Part shown: positions 25,869-37,230 of the stretch, one piece after another
Numbering within the stretch: the stretch's first letter is position 1
Layout of the letters: each line of letters starts with the position of its first letter
Source: Antedon mediterranea
Taxonomy: Eukaryota > Echinodermata > Crinoidea > Comatulida > Antedonidae
Direction: 5' to 3'
DNA length: 64,000 nt
NCBI RefSeq assembly: GCF_964355755.1
Contig: NC_092679.1
Coordinates: 10,776,932 to 10,840,931, forward strand
Notes under the pieces: generated by a model
Seen by the model: only the letters and a program-made list of their open reading frames with translations
Databases searched by the model: none
Told to the model about the DNA's origin: nothing
Position numbers and translations under genes: made by a program

Positions 25869-26071
25869 AATAAATAAACGTTATTTCGTGTTGCAGCTAA
25901 AAATTGCTCAGTGATAACCGGTTAAATGGCATTCTAACACCAAATTGAATGGGTGTTTTTTAACCGGTTATTTTGTGTTGCCTTTTAACCGGTTACCACA
26001 AAAAAGAAAATGGAGTTAATTTATTCACAGCGTTTTTTAACCAGTTATTTTTATGCAGCAGAAACAGGCCC
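25869..26071. mobile_element. Truncated Harbinger-like element, right end only
   Basis: The right end GCAGCAGAAACAGGCCC matches the termini of 9850-10711 and 43848-45570. A GTGTTGCAGCT block upstream also matches the 9850 element (near 10513). Its iterons are AACCGGTTA palindromes (near 25918, 25962, 25986). The left terminus is missing. Confidence 0.6.
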
Positions 26072-28006
26072 ACAGTCAATTTCAGATTGTTATGTTAGCT
26101 ATATACAGTGGGTATTGGGTAAGGGCAGTGATTAATTTATAGTAAGGAAAAAGTAAATAGAAATAGATTAGTACAAAGTTTATGCTTAAAGCACAGGCAT
26201 TTGCTTGCATACAAAAAGATCAAACACAAGAGATTGTGGTCTGACCTCACTAACAGAAGATCTTTGTTCTTTGTGGTAAAAATCTTTTAGTCACCATTCT
26301 TTTTCAGGCTGTTTCAGTCACAGACCCAAGCACTTCAGAAACTAATTTAATAAAGTATTTTGATAATCTCAATCAGCTATCTACCGAAGTATGCTTAATA
26401 TATTGATTACTTTCCCATTTCTTAGCTCAGCCCCAACTATAGAGCTAGTCATGGATACTTATACATTTAGTTTCATATAAGTATAATACAGTCAGTGCAT
26501 TGTCTGGGGACATGCAGTACAGATAACAAATACTGCAACATTTGGGCGCGTAGACTATGTTTCGTACGCGTGGCAACTTTGTAGGTTTTGCGTGGCGTAA
26601 TCTACGCAAGCTAACATGCTACGCGTAGTCTACGAAGCGATAGCTAGGAGGGGAAATCCCAATGTTCAGATTATTGTGTACTGTGCTGCATACACCACAC
26701 ACGGAATTAGTTAACAAATTTGAATACTAGTTTTCATCAAATTTAAAATGCGAATTACTTACTCACTGTGAAGTAATAATAAATGTATTAATATTAGTGT
26801 ACATCTACAGTATCGGCCAACGTACGTTAACGACGGCGGTCGTTGTCTGTTTGTGTCAAATGGGTTACCTACTGACAGTAGGTATCCCAATGAAGCGGAT
26901 TTTCGTTACCGCGATTTTAACACGTTCGTGAAATTTCAAAAAGTGACGTGTCTTTGAAGTTAAAAATATACTATTTCTTATATACCCATGTGAATAAAAA
27001 TTATATGTCTGGAAAGATCTTGTTTAAGGGATTATTTTCATATATTTTTAATCTATGTTTATTAAATATTTTAATAGAAAACTCGAGTTAAAAATGAGGT
27101 ACAAAAGCCAGCGAGCCGAAATCCGTGCGCTAAAAATAACTTTGGAAAACACCTACCCATTTTCAAAACACGATCGCACGAGGTCCATAATACTAGGTGG
27201 TGGAGTAATTTTTGTTGCATGTTATCAGGCTTTAAATACTCTTTATTTTGATAGGTAAATCGGTTATTATTTTTATGTACATCCGCCTCAAATGTCAATT
27301 TTAACGATAACAATTTTTTAGTCTTTGTCAAAATCTGGCTAATTTAGTATTGAATTAAAGTCAATTTATATTTCTGTTTGATAAACCACATCGTTTTATT
27401 TGACTTTGCGTGGACCTCGTGCGAAGAGGCCAACAAGACCAACCACTGCAAAAAAATAATCCCTATCATAAATATCAGTGTTTACCATTTTCCTTACGGG
27501 GGGGATTCAGTTCTCCGCTTATTACTAAATTACCGTCGCCCAGACAATGTGCATGGTATGCATGTATTAGCGCGTTAATTAATGATTGGATAACCCCCGC
27601 AGTGGACTGTTCCATTTTCTGAACTAGTCTTCGCCGCACACGAGGCATGTCGAAAAATGTCGCCTCTCATGGAATATTTGCTTCGAAACGTCAATTTTAC
27701 CGATTTATTAAATTATTTAATAAGTGGAATATTTATAAATCTACTATATAAAGCAAGTACGTTAGGAAGAAATGTACCGAAGAAATTTAAGAAGCTTTGA
27801 ATTTGCTATGCAGCGGCCGTAAGCCATTCTATGTAGGCGGCCGAAACGCGCTTTGGCCAGGGTTGCCGTTGTATGTATACGCTGTTTCTAGGCCTAAATT
27901 TTATTCCATATATTTCAATTCAAAGTGCAACTTTCGGTTAGAATAATCGAAAGGGAAATAAAATTAAACATGTTACCATTATACCATTGAGGTAATTATT
28001 TGTTAA

Positions 28007-29129
28007 AATGGACCTGAAATGGATTTTCGATTTTTTTCATTTTAGAATGATGTTTTGGGGGCTATTAGGTGTTGCTAGAATGTATATTGTTACAAAATAT
28101 AAATTGGCCCTTTTGGGGAAAGCCCCATTTGAAAATCAAAAAAATTCGCGGGTGACGTCACTTTGCGAATATATTTCCTATCCCTCCAATGGAAAATTTG
28201 CAGTTTTTTGGCTATAACTCTTGAAATCTATGGAGTATTTTCTAAAAAATGCTTGTGCATTTGCAGAAACGTATTTAGAATTTTTTTAGATAAAATTATT
28301 ACCGAATAAACGGTTATTCATCGAGTAAATGACGATTTAAAATCTTAAAATCAACGTTTTTTTTTCTGGCAATACCGAAGTTGGCCTGGCAACGTTGTCC
28401 GGGATACAGCTCCGTGCGCAATGATGCGTATCCATATTTTCCGTTTGTGTATTTTGTATATCGTTCGTAATTTATACTGCTAAAATGTGTTAGATTCTTT
28501 AGTTTTTAGTTTAGCAGAATTAAATTAGTAATATGAGATGTTAATTTATTTGTCACGAATCAGGCAGTTCAAAAACGAATTTTATTCATATTTTACTTTG
28601 GCTTGACAATGAGCGCAGCAAGTTGTTGATATCGCTTTGGTCCTTGGATGCACATGAAACGGAGCCTCGCCGCATGATGTGGGTGGTGGATCGACTCCGC
28701 GCGCTGGATTGGGGGCCTAGTAAAGGTTTGGGAGGTAGGCCTTCTAAATTTGGGTTTTAGAACAAACGAAGTACATTTTAGGGACCTATATTTCAACAAC
28801 ATTAGATATTGAATAAATTAGTATTAGTGTCAACGCTTCGCGTATCTTTCCAGGCCGTCGATCATTCACTGACTATCGGGCGGCATACACGCTCTGGATA
28901 TCATCGTGTGTATGTGACATCGTGAATATAGAGGCTTCCGACGGCCGTTGAAATGGAATATTGCAATGGCGTGAGTAATTTTCGCTAATTTACCATGGTA
29001 TCTTAAAATTTCGTTTTTACTCAAAATACTATACATTTTGTTTTTATTTGTATGGGTTTGTGTTAATTTGATACATTTAAATAACATGTGTGAATTTCTT
29101 GAAAATCGAAAGTCCATTTCAGGTCCATT
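28007..29129. mobile_element. Inverted-repeat element with TTAA target duplication
   Basis: TTAA at 28003-28006 and 29130-29133 flanks ends AATGGACCTGAAATGGA and, at the right, TCCATTTCAGGTCCATT, which are complementary. Precise TTAA flanks are typical of piggyBac and Kolobok elements. The interior has no intact transposase. Class beyond TTAA-type is not resolved. Confidence 0.78.
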
Positions 29130-30034
29130 TTAAATTTAAAATTTCTTTCCGATATTTCTTAGGCAGAATTTAGCGTCAGGCTTTTAGACCTAGGCCTATA
29201 TAACTTAAGTTGTAGGCACGACCGAGTCTACGTTCGGCCCGGCGCTCGAAATGGATTAGAACACATAATAAGCACGGGCTTAATTCTTATTTTTGGCGGT
29301 TCGAAAATCAATTAAAATAATATAAGATTATAAATATAAATTTAAATACTAGAATTATAAAAAAAATGTATACTTACGAAAAATAATATTTAATGTCAAT
29401 AGACCAAAGGGTGATAGCGGGGATTTGATTGATGCGCATGTGCAGAGGTGTCATAATCAAATAAAAACGCCCACACCTAGACCACATGTTTTTTAAGCTC
29501 CTTTATTTTGACGTAATTTGATAACAATGATGAAAATTGATTAGGTAAACGAGCCAAGCAATAATGACACAATAATTAATTGGTAACATTTCAAAGTTTA
29601 TTAACACTAGTTAAGTCAAGTTCATTCCGTTTACGTTTTGCCATAATGATTTCCAAATTTATAATGATGCACAATTGTGAATTTAACAATAATTTAAACA
29701 AAACGAAGACACAAAGTGGAATGTAAATTGAACTTTATTAAAAAACAATTCATATGCTAAAAACAATAGACATTAAGACATAGCGCTTCGATGTGAAAAA
29801 GCCCACCGCAGTTCGATACGCAACAAAGCAATTGCCACCTCGTGAGTTAACAATGAACTGACCTGTCAATCACAGTGTAGCGCTCCATGGCAACATTATT
29901 TGATCGTACCGCGAAACGTCGCGCACTTCATGCATGGTCAGAGTATGGTTAAAAGCTTTTGTACATTGTGAATGTATTGAATCCGAGTCAGATACGACGA
30001 TGTTACGTTGTTTTCGTAAATATTTGTTGTTTTT

Positions 30035-30231
30035 TAACTGTCAGTCCGGTTTTCAGACGCTAATTTTCGTGTTTTGTACTTCATAATTTGTCCGGATTCC
30101 GGAATTGGGTATTCCGGTTTTCATAATAAATTACAGTACATTTAGAATAGGGACAAATTGGGCCCTCCAAAAAAGTCCGGTTTTTCGTGAATTCCGGTTT
30201 TGGGAGAGTCCGGTATTTGGAGAGTTGACTG
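30035..30231. mobile_element. Possible pogo/mariner-like terminus
   Basis: The right boundary GGAGAGTTGACTG followed by TA resembles the CAGTCAACTCTCC start of pogo-type ends, with several internal TCCGGTTTT/CCGGAATT repeats. A matching left end was not found, so it is a fragment at most. Confidence 0.35.
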
Positions 30232-31555
30232 TAGCTATTCTCTATGTCAAAGGTCAATAACTTTGCTTCCGAACATTTTTTAACAAAATATTGCATTACA
30301 ATAAATATAAATATATAAGGTCTGAGCAATTTGAGACCATTTTTTAATTTCTATGACCAGCCATTTTTAAGATACAGTACGAGTCATGGTCAATAGTACA
30401 GAAAAAAAGCATTTCCGGTTGCATTTAGTAAAAATGTTCTATTACAACGAATATAAATATTCCGAGTATTTTGATACCAATATCTTGTCAATAGACCAAA
30501 TGGTAATGGAGATATGGTCATTTGGTCGCCCTTTTGAATTTGGGGCTGTTACCATGGTTACGGGATCGTGAAAATTTGTTACCTAGCATTTTTGGTATCC
30601 TAGCACCATAATAAAGTAAAATCAAGTGAAATCTCACTTTGGGCATTAAAATCCTACGGAACCCCTATTTTCATACACGAGGAACCTGACTATATGGCCA
30701 GTTGAAGTTAAAAAGTAGTTTTTAAATTTCTTTAGTCAAAGTTATACAAATTTCAAAGAGCACGCATTGCGCGCTTCTACGTGTCAAATTCTCTTCCAAT
30801 CCTTATATTTATTTGCTCAATTCATTATCTTTCGAAATTGTCATCTTCGAGTTTATTTTGATAATTCCATCATACCAAAAAATTAGAACATGATGTGGGT
30901 CCCGTAATTTCACCTATGCTACACTGTATATAGATATACATATTATATTGTATATGACACATAGGTACAACTCAGCGCTATAAGTGTATGCAGCATGTCA
31001 TAGGATGGCGTACATCAACTTTTTACGATCGTATGTTAACGTACATGCATGTTTAAAAAATGTTAATTTCATTAAAATGATAAAATGATCACCTATAATT
31101 CGTCAAAGTGACGAATTAAATTCTAGTTTATTTGTTAATGTTATGCACAAAATAATATAAAAATGTTTGAACTCCTTTTTTTTCATTTAGTTTAGTTAAT
31201 TCTGATTTTTCAGACTTCTTTCTACTGTAGTGTATGACTTCTAGTATTGTCCCCACATAGACTCAATAGGAAGTTAGACTCATTTACCAGGAAGGATGTT
31301 TGTATTAAAAACCAGCAAGGACAGTTTCCGTTTGAAGTCCTCGTTTTGATCAAATACACAAAAATGCTAATAAATAGAAGATAAAGATATATACAACACA
31401 CCTAAAAAATGTTGTAATGTTGCACCTTGAGAATTTTGTATTAGTCACAGCATTCATCTGCTTGCCATAAATACATTGTAATTATTTATAGAAAACAATG
31501 GTGTATAGGGAAAAATAACTTAAAATATTGATTTTAAAAATATGGTTATACTTAC

Positions 31556-31727
31556 TGGGGCACATACATCTGTATTTTGCGTTGCTCGAACCCAATATTC
31601 ACATTTTTTTGAGACGTCATCAAATACATGTTTATAAATGCCAACAGTGCTAAGTCCTCCTTCAAGTGGTATCCACATACCATCAGTTGGTATCATTACC
31701 TGGGCTTTCACTCGAACCATTGACTCT
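31556..31727 (-). CDS. Spred: SPRED gene, first EVH1-domain exon
   Basis: This 172-nt exon opens after acceptor TTTTTTTCAG and ends at donor GTAAGT. The reading is (E)SMVRVKAQVMIPTDGMWIPL, then EGGLSTVGIYKH, KKCEYWVRATQN and VCAP. This is the N-terminal half of a SPRED EVH1 domain (VRVKAxVM, a W-x-PLxGGLS core, Y/F-W-V-RA strand). An in-frame ATG at 31718-31720 could be the start, but other family members have a short exon encoding a few residues before VRV, and the acceptor shows that an upstream exon exists. The exon then joins 20588-20753 in phase 0. Confidence 0.9.
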
Positions 31728-33070
31728 CTGAAAAAAAAACCACATACTTATTTTCTACAGATACACAGAACATTTCATTCAGGTAGATTCCTTCCATTAC
31801 TATGTTGTTCCTAAAGCATACTGGAGAAAATGCTTCATGGAGCATACTATGTTAAAAGATGACCACTGTACAGTAATCGTAGAATTTTATGCTATGACAA
31901 TTACGAATTCGTTTGCATCGTTTACTGAATAAGAAACAAATAGTACATTCGGTAAACGGTTTGAACATTTTGTAATACATTATATGTTATTTGTGTTTCT
32001 GTTGTTTTCAATTCAGGGGAGCCCGAATGAATTTTTTTTTCAGCGACAACACACGGTATAATGTAGTACAGTAGAGTACGCGGTGCAGTAATGATTTTGT
32101 CTTTTTTTTTTTTTTAATTAAAATACTTTTATTATAAAAAAAATATGGTATAATCATGTCTGATCTAAATATTTAAAATAAAAAATGTTCCCACGGTCTT
32201 GCACATTTTTCCACGGTCCCAGCTTTACTGCATGGTCCTAAAAAGGGTTTATACTTAAATGTATTTTTATTTAAAATAAACCTCACACTCACAGCCCCTA
32301 AAATTTTGAACAAAAAGGAGGCATGAAAAAATTGATGTTTTTAGTTTCTTCTAAATCTAAAGGTTAATTTTAGTGTTTCTTGTGTTATGTTTCATTGTAT
32401 TGAATATAATAAATATTCATATGGTAAGTATCGATCAATGTTCAATATATGCTTCTGGCCTCCTCGCGTTCGCCTGGCCATCGATCATGCTCAAAAGATA
32501 AAACTGTCACTGCAGTCTAAGTAGAATAGGAATCAACAACATTGAACATATTACAATGATTGAAATTTTTTTTACCCATTTTACTCACAAAATCATGCAA
32601 AAACATTTTAATAAATAATACTTCATTTCAAAATCTACTGTTTACGTCTGAAATTCTTTACATTGATCCTGCTTAGGCCTAGGGCCCACATCGGCGACTT
32701 TTTCGCAAATCCACAAGATTATGCATAAATGAACATCCGTAGGGAGCGTTAGTGCGTTAACCGCTGTAAACTTTGTGTTTACTGCGTTACACAAAGTAAT
32801 ATAATTTTGACACGGCCCCTAAATACTTTTATTGTTTCCTTTATCCATCCTTTTTTTTAACGTAATACTTCACAAAGAGAGCAACTGTATTATAAATCAT
32901 TCAATTATTTTTAACGAACAACAATAAAACATTAGATAGTAGTAGTAGTACTGTAACAAATTGTAAACTAGTAATAATAACAATTAACATGAATGATGCT
33001 GTGCATTACATAAAGGTACAGTAAACCCCAGACTGTGCTACAATTTTGCATGAAATTGGGGTATTGCTAA
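31728..33070. other. Upstream SPRED intron or flank, no gene seen
   Basis: AT-rich DNA with a short (AGT)n tract near 32937-32950. No exon could be identified. Confidence 0.4.
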
Positions 33071-33475
33071 AACAAGCACGAATGTGCGATACTCGGGGTA
33101 CAGCAAAAGAAGCTGTAATGACGTCATAAGACCGGATGTAACGTCACACATACACATCAATAACCTCGCTACCAAATACCATCTTCGAGACATCATATGG
33201 CTGCATCCGGTTTGAAAATAAAAAATCCGGCTCTATGGCTTTGAGGACATGTCCCTGTAGTATTCATGCCAAATCCCAGCTCAATACTACATCGAATAAG
33301 GGAGGAGTAGTACTTTATAAGTCGTACTTATACTCAATAGTGTCCGGATGGAAGAAGAAGAGGAAAAGATGAGAGAGTCCTAGTCTCAGGTACCCCAAGT
33401 AATAAAACGAGATATACTCTACCGGTATATCATATTACGTATACAGTATATTTCACCATAAGTTTAAGAAAAATA

Positions 33476-33516
33476 GGTTTCGCCAGGGCTCGAACCAGGT
33501 ACCTTCTTACGAAACC
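33476..33516 (-). pseudogene. tRNA-Val-like fragment with deleted anticodon arm
   Basis: The T-arm and both acceptor strands are present (GGTTTCG...GAAACC on the plus strand), but about 31 nt, including the anticodon arm, is missing relative to the copy at 34275-34346. Confidence 0.6.
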
Positions 33517-33713
33517 TCTTGCACCAAAAATGTGGGTTACAAAAAGTTTTTTAAGCCATTTAAATTACAAATAAATATGGTAATTAAGCACAAAGCAAAA
33601 TAAACATGTGTAAAAGTGATAATTACCGATTACACAAAATAAGTATTTAAAAAAGATATACTGTATATCATATTGCATATACAGTACTTTTCACCATAAA
33701 GTTTAAAAAAAAA

Positions 33714-33785
33714 GGTTTCGCCCGGTCTCAAACCGGGGACCCTCTGCGTGTTAAGCAGAAGTGATAACCACTACGCCAAGAATCC
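33714..33785 (-). tRNA. tRNA-Val(AAC)-like copy, probably a pseudogene
   Basis: 72 nt on the minus strand. The D-arm region reads GTAGTGGTTATCAC, the anticodon stem TCTGC pairs with GCAGA around loop TTAACAC (anticodon AAC, Val), and the T-stem CCCGG pairs with CCGGG. The acceptor stem has two or more mismatches (GGATTCT against CGAAACC), which argues against a working gene. Internal A and B boxes are well kept. Confidence 0.6.
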
Positions 33786-34274
33786 ACATATAACAACACA
33801 ACGCTGTGGTGTGTGTAACACATTGTGGCTTTTTAATTAAACAAATTAATTAACAAACAAGCACGAATGTGCGATACTCGGGGTACAGAAAAAGAAGCTG
33901 TAATGACGTCATAAGACCGGATGTAACGTCACATACACATCAATAACCTCGCTACCAAATACGGCTATACGGTACCATCTTCGAGACGTAAAAATAGCTG
34001 CATCCGGTTTGAAATTTTAAAATCCGTCTCTATAGCTTTGAGGACATGTCCCTGTAGTAGGCCTATATTCATGCCAAATCCCAGCTCAATACTACAACGA
34101 ATGGGAGGAGTAGTACTTTATAAATCGCACTTTTTACTCAATAGTGTCCGGATGGAAGAAGAAGAGGAAAAGATAAGAGAGTCCTAGACTCAGGTACCCC
34201 GAGTAATAAAACGAGATATACTCTATATCATATTACGTATACAGTATATTTTACCATAAAGTTTAAGAAAAATA

Positions 34275-34346
34275 GGTTTGCCCAGGGCTCATACCAGGAA
34301 CCTTCTGCGTGTTAAACAGGCTTGATAACCACCACACTACGAAACC
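34275..34346 (-). pseudogene. tRNA-Val(AAC)-like copy, degenerate
   Basis: 72 nt on the minus strand starting GGTTTCGTAGTGTGGTGG, the best 5' half of the set and close to a canonical tRNA-Val. The anticodon loop TTAACAC is kept. The T-stem has a mismatch, the T-loop is altered (TATGAGC), and the inner acceptor pairs are lost. Confidence 0.55.
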
Positions 34347-34351
34347 TCTTA

Positions 34352-35228
34352 CCGTATTTTCCGGAGTATAGGTCGAGACTTTGTGGGAAAATTTTAATTG
34401 CAAAATCGGGGGGTCGACTTATACTCCGACCATGCGATTTTTAAAAAAAATCATGCCGAAAAAATATGTTCAAAAGCCGTCAGCTGTCAAGGCCCAGCAA
34501 GGTCAGTGGCCTATCATCAATCACTCACAAAAGTTTTCAATTTAATACCTACATTGTACAAAATAATACAACTCCAACAAGTACTGGTCAATAAAATATT
34601 AATCACAATGACTCATTTTGATGTTAATATTACGCTTTTAAGATAATTAAGAATAAATAGTTTTCTTTATGCTTCTTATTCACTCACGCAAAAACATCGT
34701 AACACACCACAGACGTCGGAATGTCCATGCAGCATGTTTGTTATTGCACGATATTTTCATCTATACACATGCGCAGTTTGTTTGTTTGTTCGTAATTACA
34801 ATTACTGCGCATGTCTATTCATAAAATAAATTCTCCTTAGTCGGGCGCGTGTACATTTACAGATAACGCGATTTACAACTACTCGCCTGTACAATTAATA
34901 AGCCTCCTAACGGAAAACTCGTTTTAATTTATTCGAGTGACGCGATAAACATCGCTGATGGCAAGTAACGCTACATCGCTGTCCTTTATTATAGGCTGGT
35001 GAAGACGGCGGCGAAGTCGTTGTCATTACGTCCGTCCGATATTGATTAGGCCTACACTTTAATAATATAAACAAACAACCACATTTCATACATTTCTAGC
35101 CCTCTTTGAACTTTAAAGTAAGTTGTGTTATTAGCCGATTTTGGGGGTCGACTTATATTCAGGTCATACCAAAATCAACGATATTCTAGGCCAAAGTTGG
35201 GGGTCGACTTATACTTGGGAAAATACGG
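34352..35228. mobile_element. 877-bp TA-flanked inverted-repeat element, copy 1
   Basis: The ends CCGTATTTTCCGGAGTATAG and (opposite strand) CCGTATTTTCCCAAGTATAA are flanked by TA (34350-34351 and 35229-35230). Tandem unit one supplies the near-empty site (CCTCTTGCACC against CCTCTTA...TACACC), confirming insertion into a TA-like target. Repeated GGTCGACTTATA motifs lie inside both ends. No transposase. Confidence 0.85.
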
Positions 35229-35437
35229 TACACCAAAAATGTTGGTTACACAAAGTTTTTTAATCCATTTACATTACAAATAAATATGGTAATAAGCACA
35301 AAGCAAAATAGACATGTGTAAAAGTTATAATTACCGATTACACAAAATAAGTATGTAAAAAAATAATAAAAATAAGATATACTGTGTATATCATATTGCG
35401 TATACAGTACTTTTCACCATAAAGTTTAAAAAAAAAA

Positions 35438-35509
35438 GGTTTCACCCGGGCTCGAACCGGGTACCTTCTGCGTGTTAAGCAAAAGTGAAAACCACTACGC
35501 CAAGATTCC
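35438..35509 (-). pseudogene. tRNA-Val(AAC)-like copy, degenerate
   Basis: 72 nt on the minus strand. T-arm CCCGG-TTCGAGC-CCGGG is perfect and anticodon AAC is kept, but the acceptor stem (GGAATCT against TGAAACC) no longer pairs well and the anticodon stem has a G-U pair. Confidence 0.55.
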
Positions 35510-35936
35510 GCAAATAACTACATGACGCTGTGGTGTGTGTCACACATTGTGGGTTCTTAATTAAACAAATTAATTAACAAACAAAAAAGCACGAATTTGC
35601 GATACTCTGGGTACTGCAAATGAAGCTGTAATTACGTCATAAGACGGGATGTGACGTCACATACACATCAATAACCTCGCTACCAAATACGGCTATATGG
35701 TACCATCTTCGAGACGTCATATTGCTGCATCCGGTTTGAAAATAAAAAATCCGGCTCTATAGCTTTGAGGACATGTGCCTGTAGTATATTCATGCCAAAT
35801 CCCAGCTCAATACTACAACGAATAAGGGAGGAGTAGTACTTTAAAAATCGCACTTTTTACTCAATAGTGTACAGATGGAGGAAGAAGAGGAGGAGAAAAT
35901 GAGTAAGTCCTAGACTCGGGTATCCGGAGTAAAAAA

Positions 35937-36821
35937 GTTAATTATACTTTCAGGTAAAACATTATTTTTTGGTTAAAAAAAATTGATAAACGTCCAAAAA
36001 ACATAGAAAACCCCATTGAACTAACACAAAAGTGATTGAATCGTGTAGTGTCAATATCAGTTTTTAAATTGTTAACTAATTTAACAATTTTATTTATTTT
36101 ACACTCAAAACAACAACAATTTATACTTTTTAAATTGACATACCAAGTACTTAGTTGTAGACTATATGATTCAATCACTGTTATGTTGGTTCAATGGGGT
36201 TTGCAAGCTTTATCAATTATTTTTAATGAAAGATGGAAAATATTTCAACACACCAAGTCATACACTGCATGATTCAATGACTTTTATGTCAGATAAATAA
36301 GGTTTGCTATGTTTTTTTTTAGGTTTGCAGGGTTTAGCAATACCCTGACATTGCTTGCCATTGAATCACTGCTACTGTAGAGCCTCAAAGAAAGATAGTG
36401 TCCATATTTCCTAATTTGATTAGTAAAATCAATGCTTCAAATCCAGTTAACACTAAAGCCGGTTTTTCATGACAATACTGTACAGCTAAAAATTACTTTC
36501 CCCACATTCCAGCTTCATGGCTACAAGATATATTGTTTTTTTATTGTGATCCTACGAAATGCGATCCTACAAGAGGCATTGTTTCACCACGCGTCTTTGC
36601 AATGTGTTATAAACACCATTGTTACCAGCTAACAATGATTGACAAATACAGCAGTTACGTCAGATATACATTTAGCCTACGCCAAAAGTCAAGCAATCAT
36701 CGTTAAAAACACACTCTACGCCATTGACTTCGTAACATAACAATGCAGTAGCCAAAACAACAGAGTCTCGGCCTATCGTATGAAAGATGTCAAAATGTTG
36801 CTTTTAACGCATTGCAATAAA
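35937..36821. other. No gene seen between the tandem repeats and the DIRS element
   Basis: AT-rich. TGATTGAATCGTGTAGT near 36032 and the diverged ACTATATGATTCAATCACT near 36161 form a loose inverted pair. Nothing else supported. Confidence 0.4.
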
Positions 36822-36858
36822 TACACAAACCAGTAGTGGTGTTAGTAGTCTATGAGTG

Positions 36859-37016
36859 CTAGCTTACCTGTATAAACCGACAATGGCCCGTGCTCTCCAG
36901 AGGGAGGGCTTAGATACGAAAGTGAAAAGCTCCTGGAACACCCCTGTATTATAATGGACCCGTCCGCAACCACGCCCTTATGTGGGAACGTGCCAACGTA
37001 CCACCGTCATCATTTT
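36859..37016. repeat. DIRS inverted terminal repeat, plus-strand left
   Basis: Begins CTAGCTTACCTGTATAAACC and ends CACCGTCATCATTTT. It is the reverse complement of 42061-42218 with about two substitutions. Confidence 0.95.
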
Positions 37017-37049
37017 CCGCGTACTTGACTGCGGGGACGGCGGGAGGGA

Positions 37050-37137
37050 GTTTATACAGGTAAGCTAGCACTCATAGACTACTAACACCACTACTGGTTT
37101 GTGTAGTCTATATCGTGCCTAGCTTACCTGTATAAAC
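37050..37137. repeat. DIRS internal complementary region (circle-junction copy)
   Basis: Starts GTTTATACAGGTAAGCTAGC and ends AGCTTACCTGTATAAAC, with the junction between 37105 and 37106. Each side is complementary to one outer end of the element. In DIRS biology this region templates restoration of the ends during circle formation. Confidence 0.92.
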
Positions 37138-37230
37138 CGACAATAGCCAGATTAGCACCGGACTAGAACTAGTCGGCGGTGGGAGTAAGTTAACAAAAAG
37201 CAGAGCAAGTGAAGTGTACATACCTATAAC

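Larger units (their letters stand above)
20754..31555 (-). other. SPRED intron of about 10.8 kb splitting the EVH1 domain
   Basis: It holds elements 21810-22650, 24341-24630, a SINE-like tRNA fragment, 24666-25519, a Penelope-like fragment, 25869-26071, 28007-29129 and a mariner-like end near 30231. The stretches 22650-23950, 26100-27990 and 29135-30030 show no supported feature apart from repeats too weak to name. Confidence 0.8.
33076..35936. repeat. Large tandem repeat, units of about 0.8 kb (two full, one partial)
   Basis: Units start at 33076, 33861 and 35589, each with GCACGAATNTGCGATACTC and then TGACGTCATAAGAC, ATCAATAACCTCGCTACC, AGGACATGT and AATAGTGT. Units one and two each end with two tRNA-Val-like stretches and the linking text CACCAAAAATG...TTACAAATAAATATGG. 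Unit two is split by a TA-flanked transposon (34352-35228); unit three stops near 35936. Confidence 0.9.

Noticed and set aside
29480-29960. Another inverted-repeat element
   Set aside because: No matching ends could be found on careful reading.
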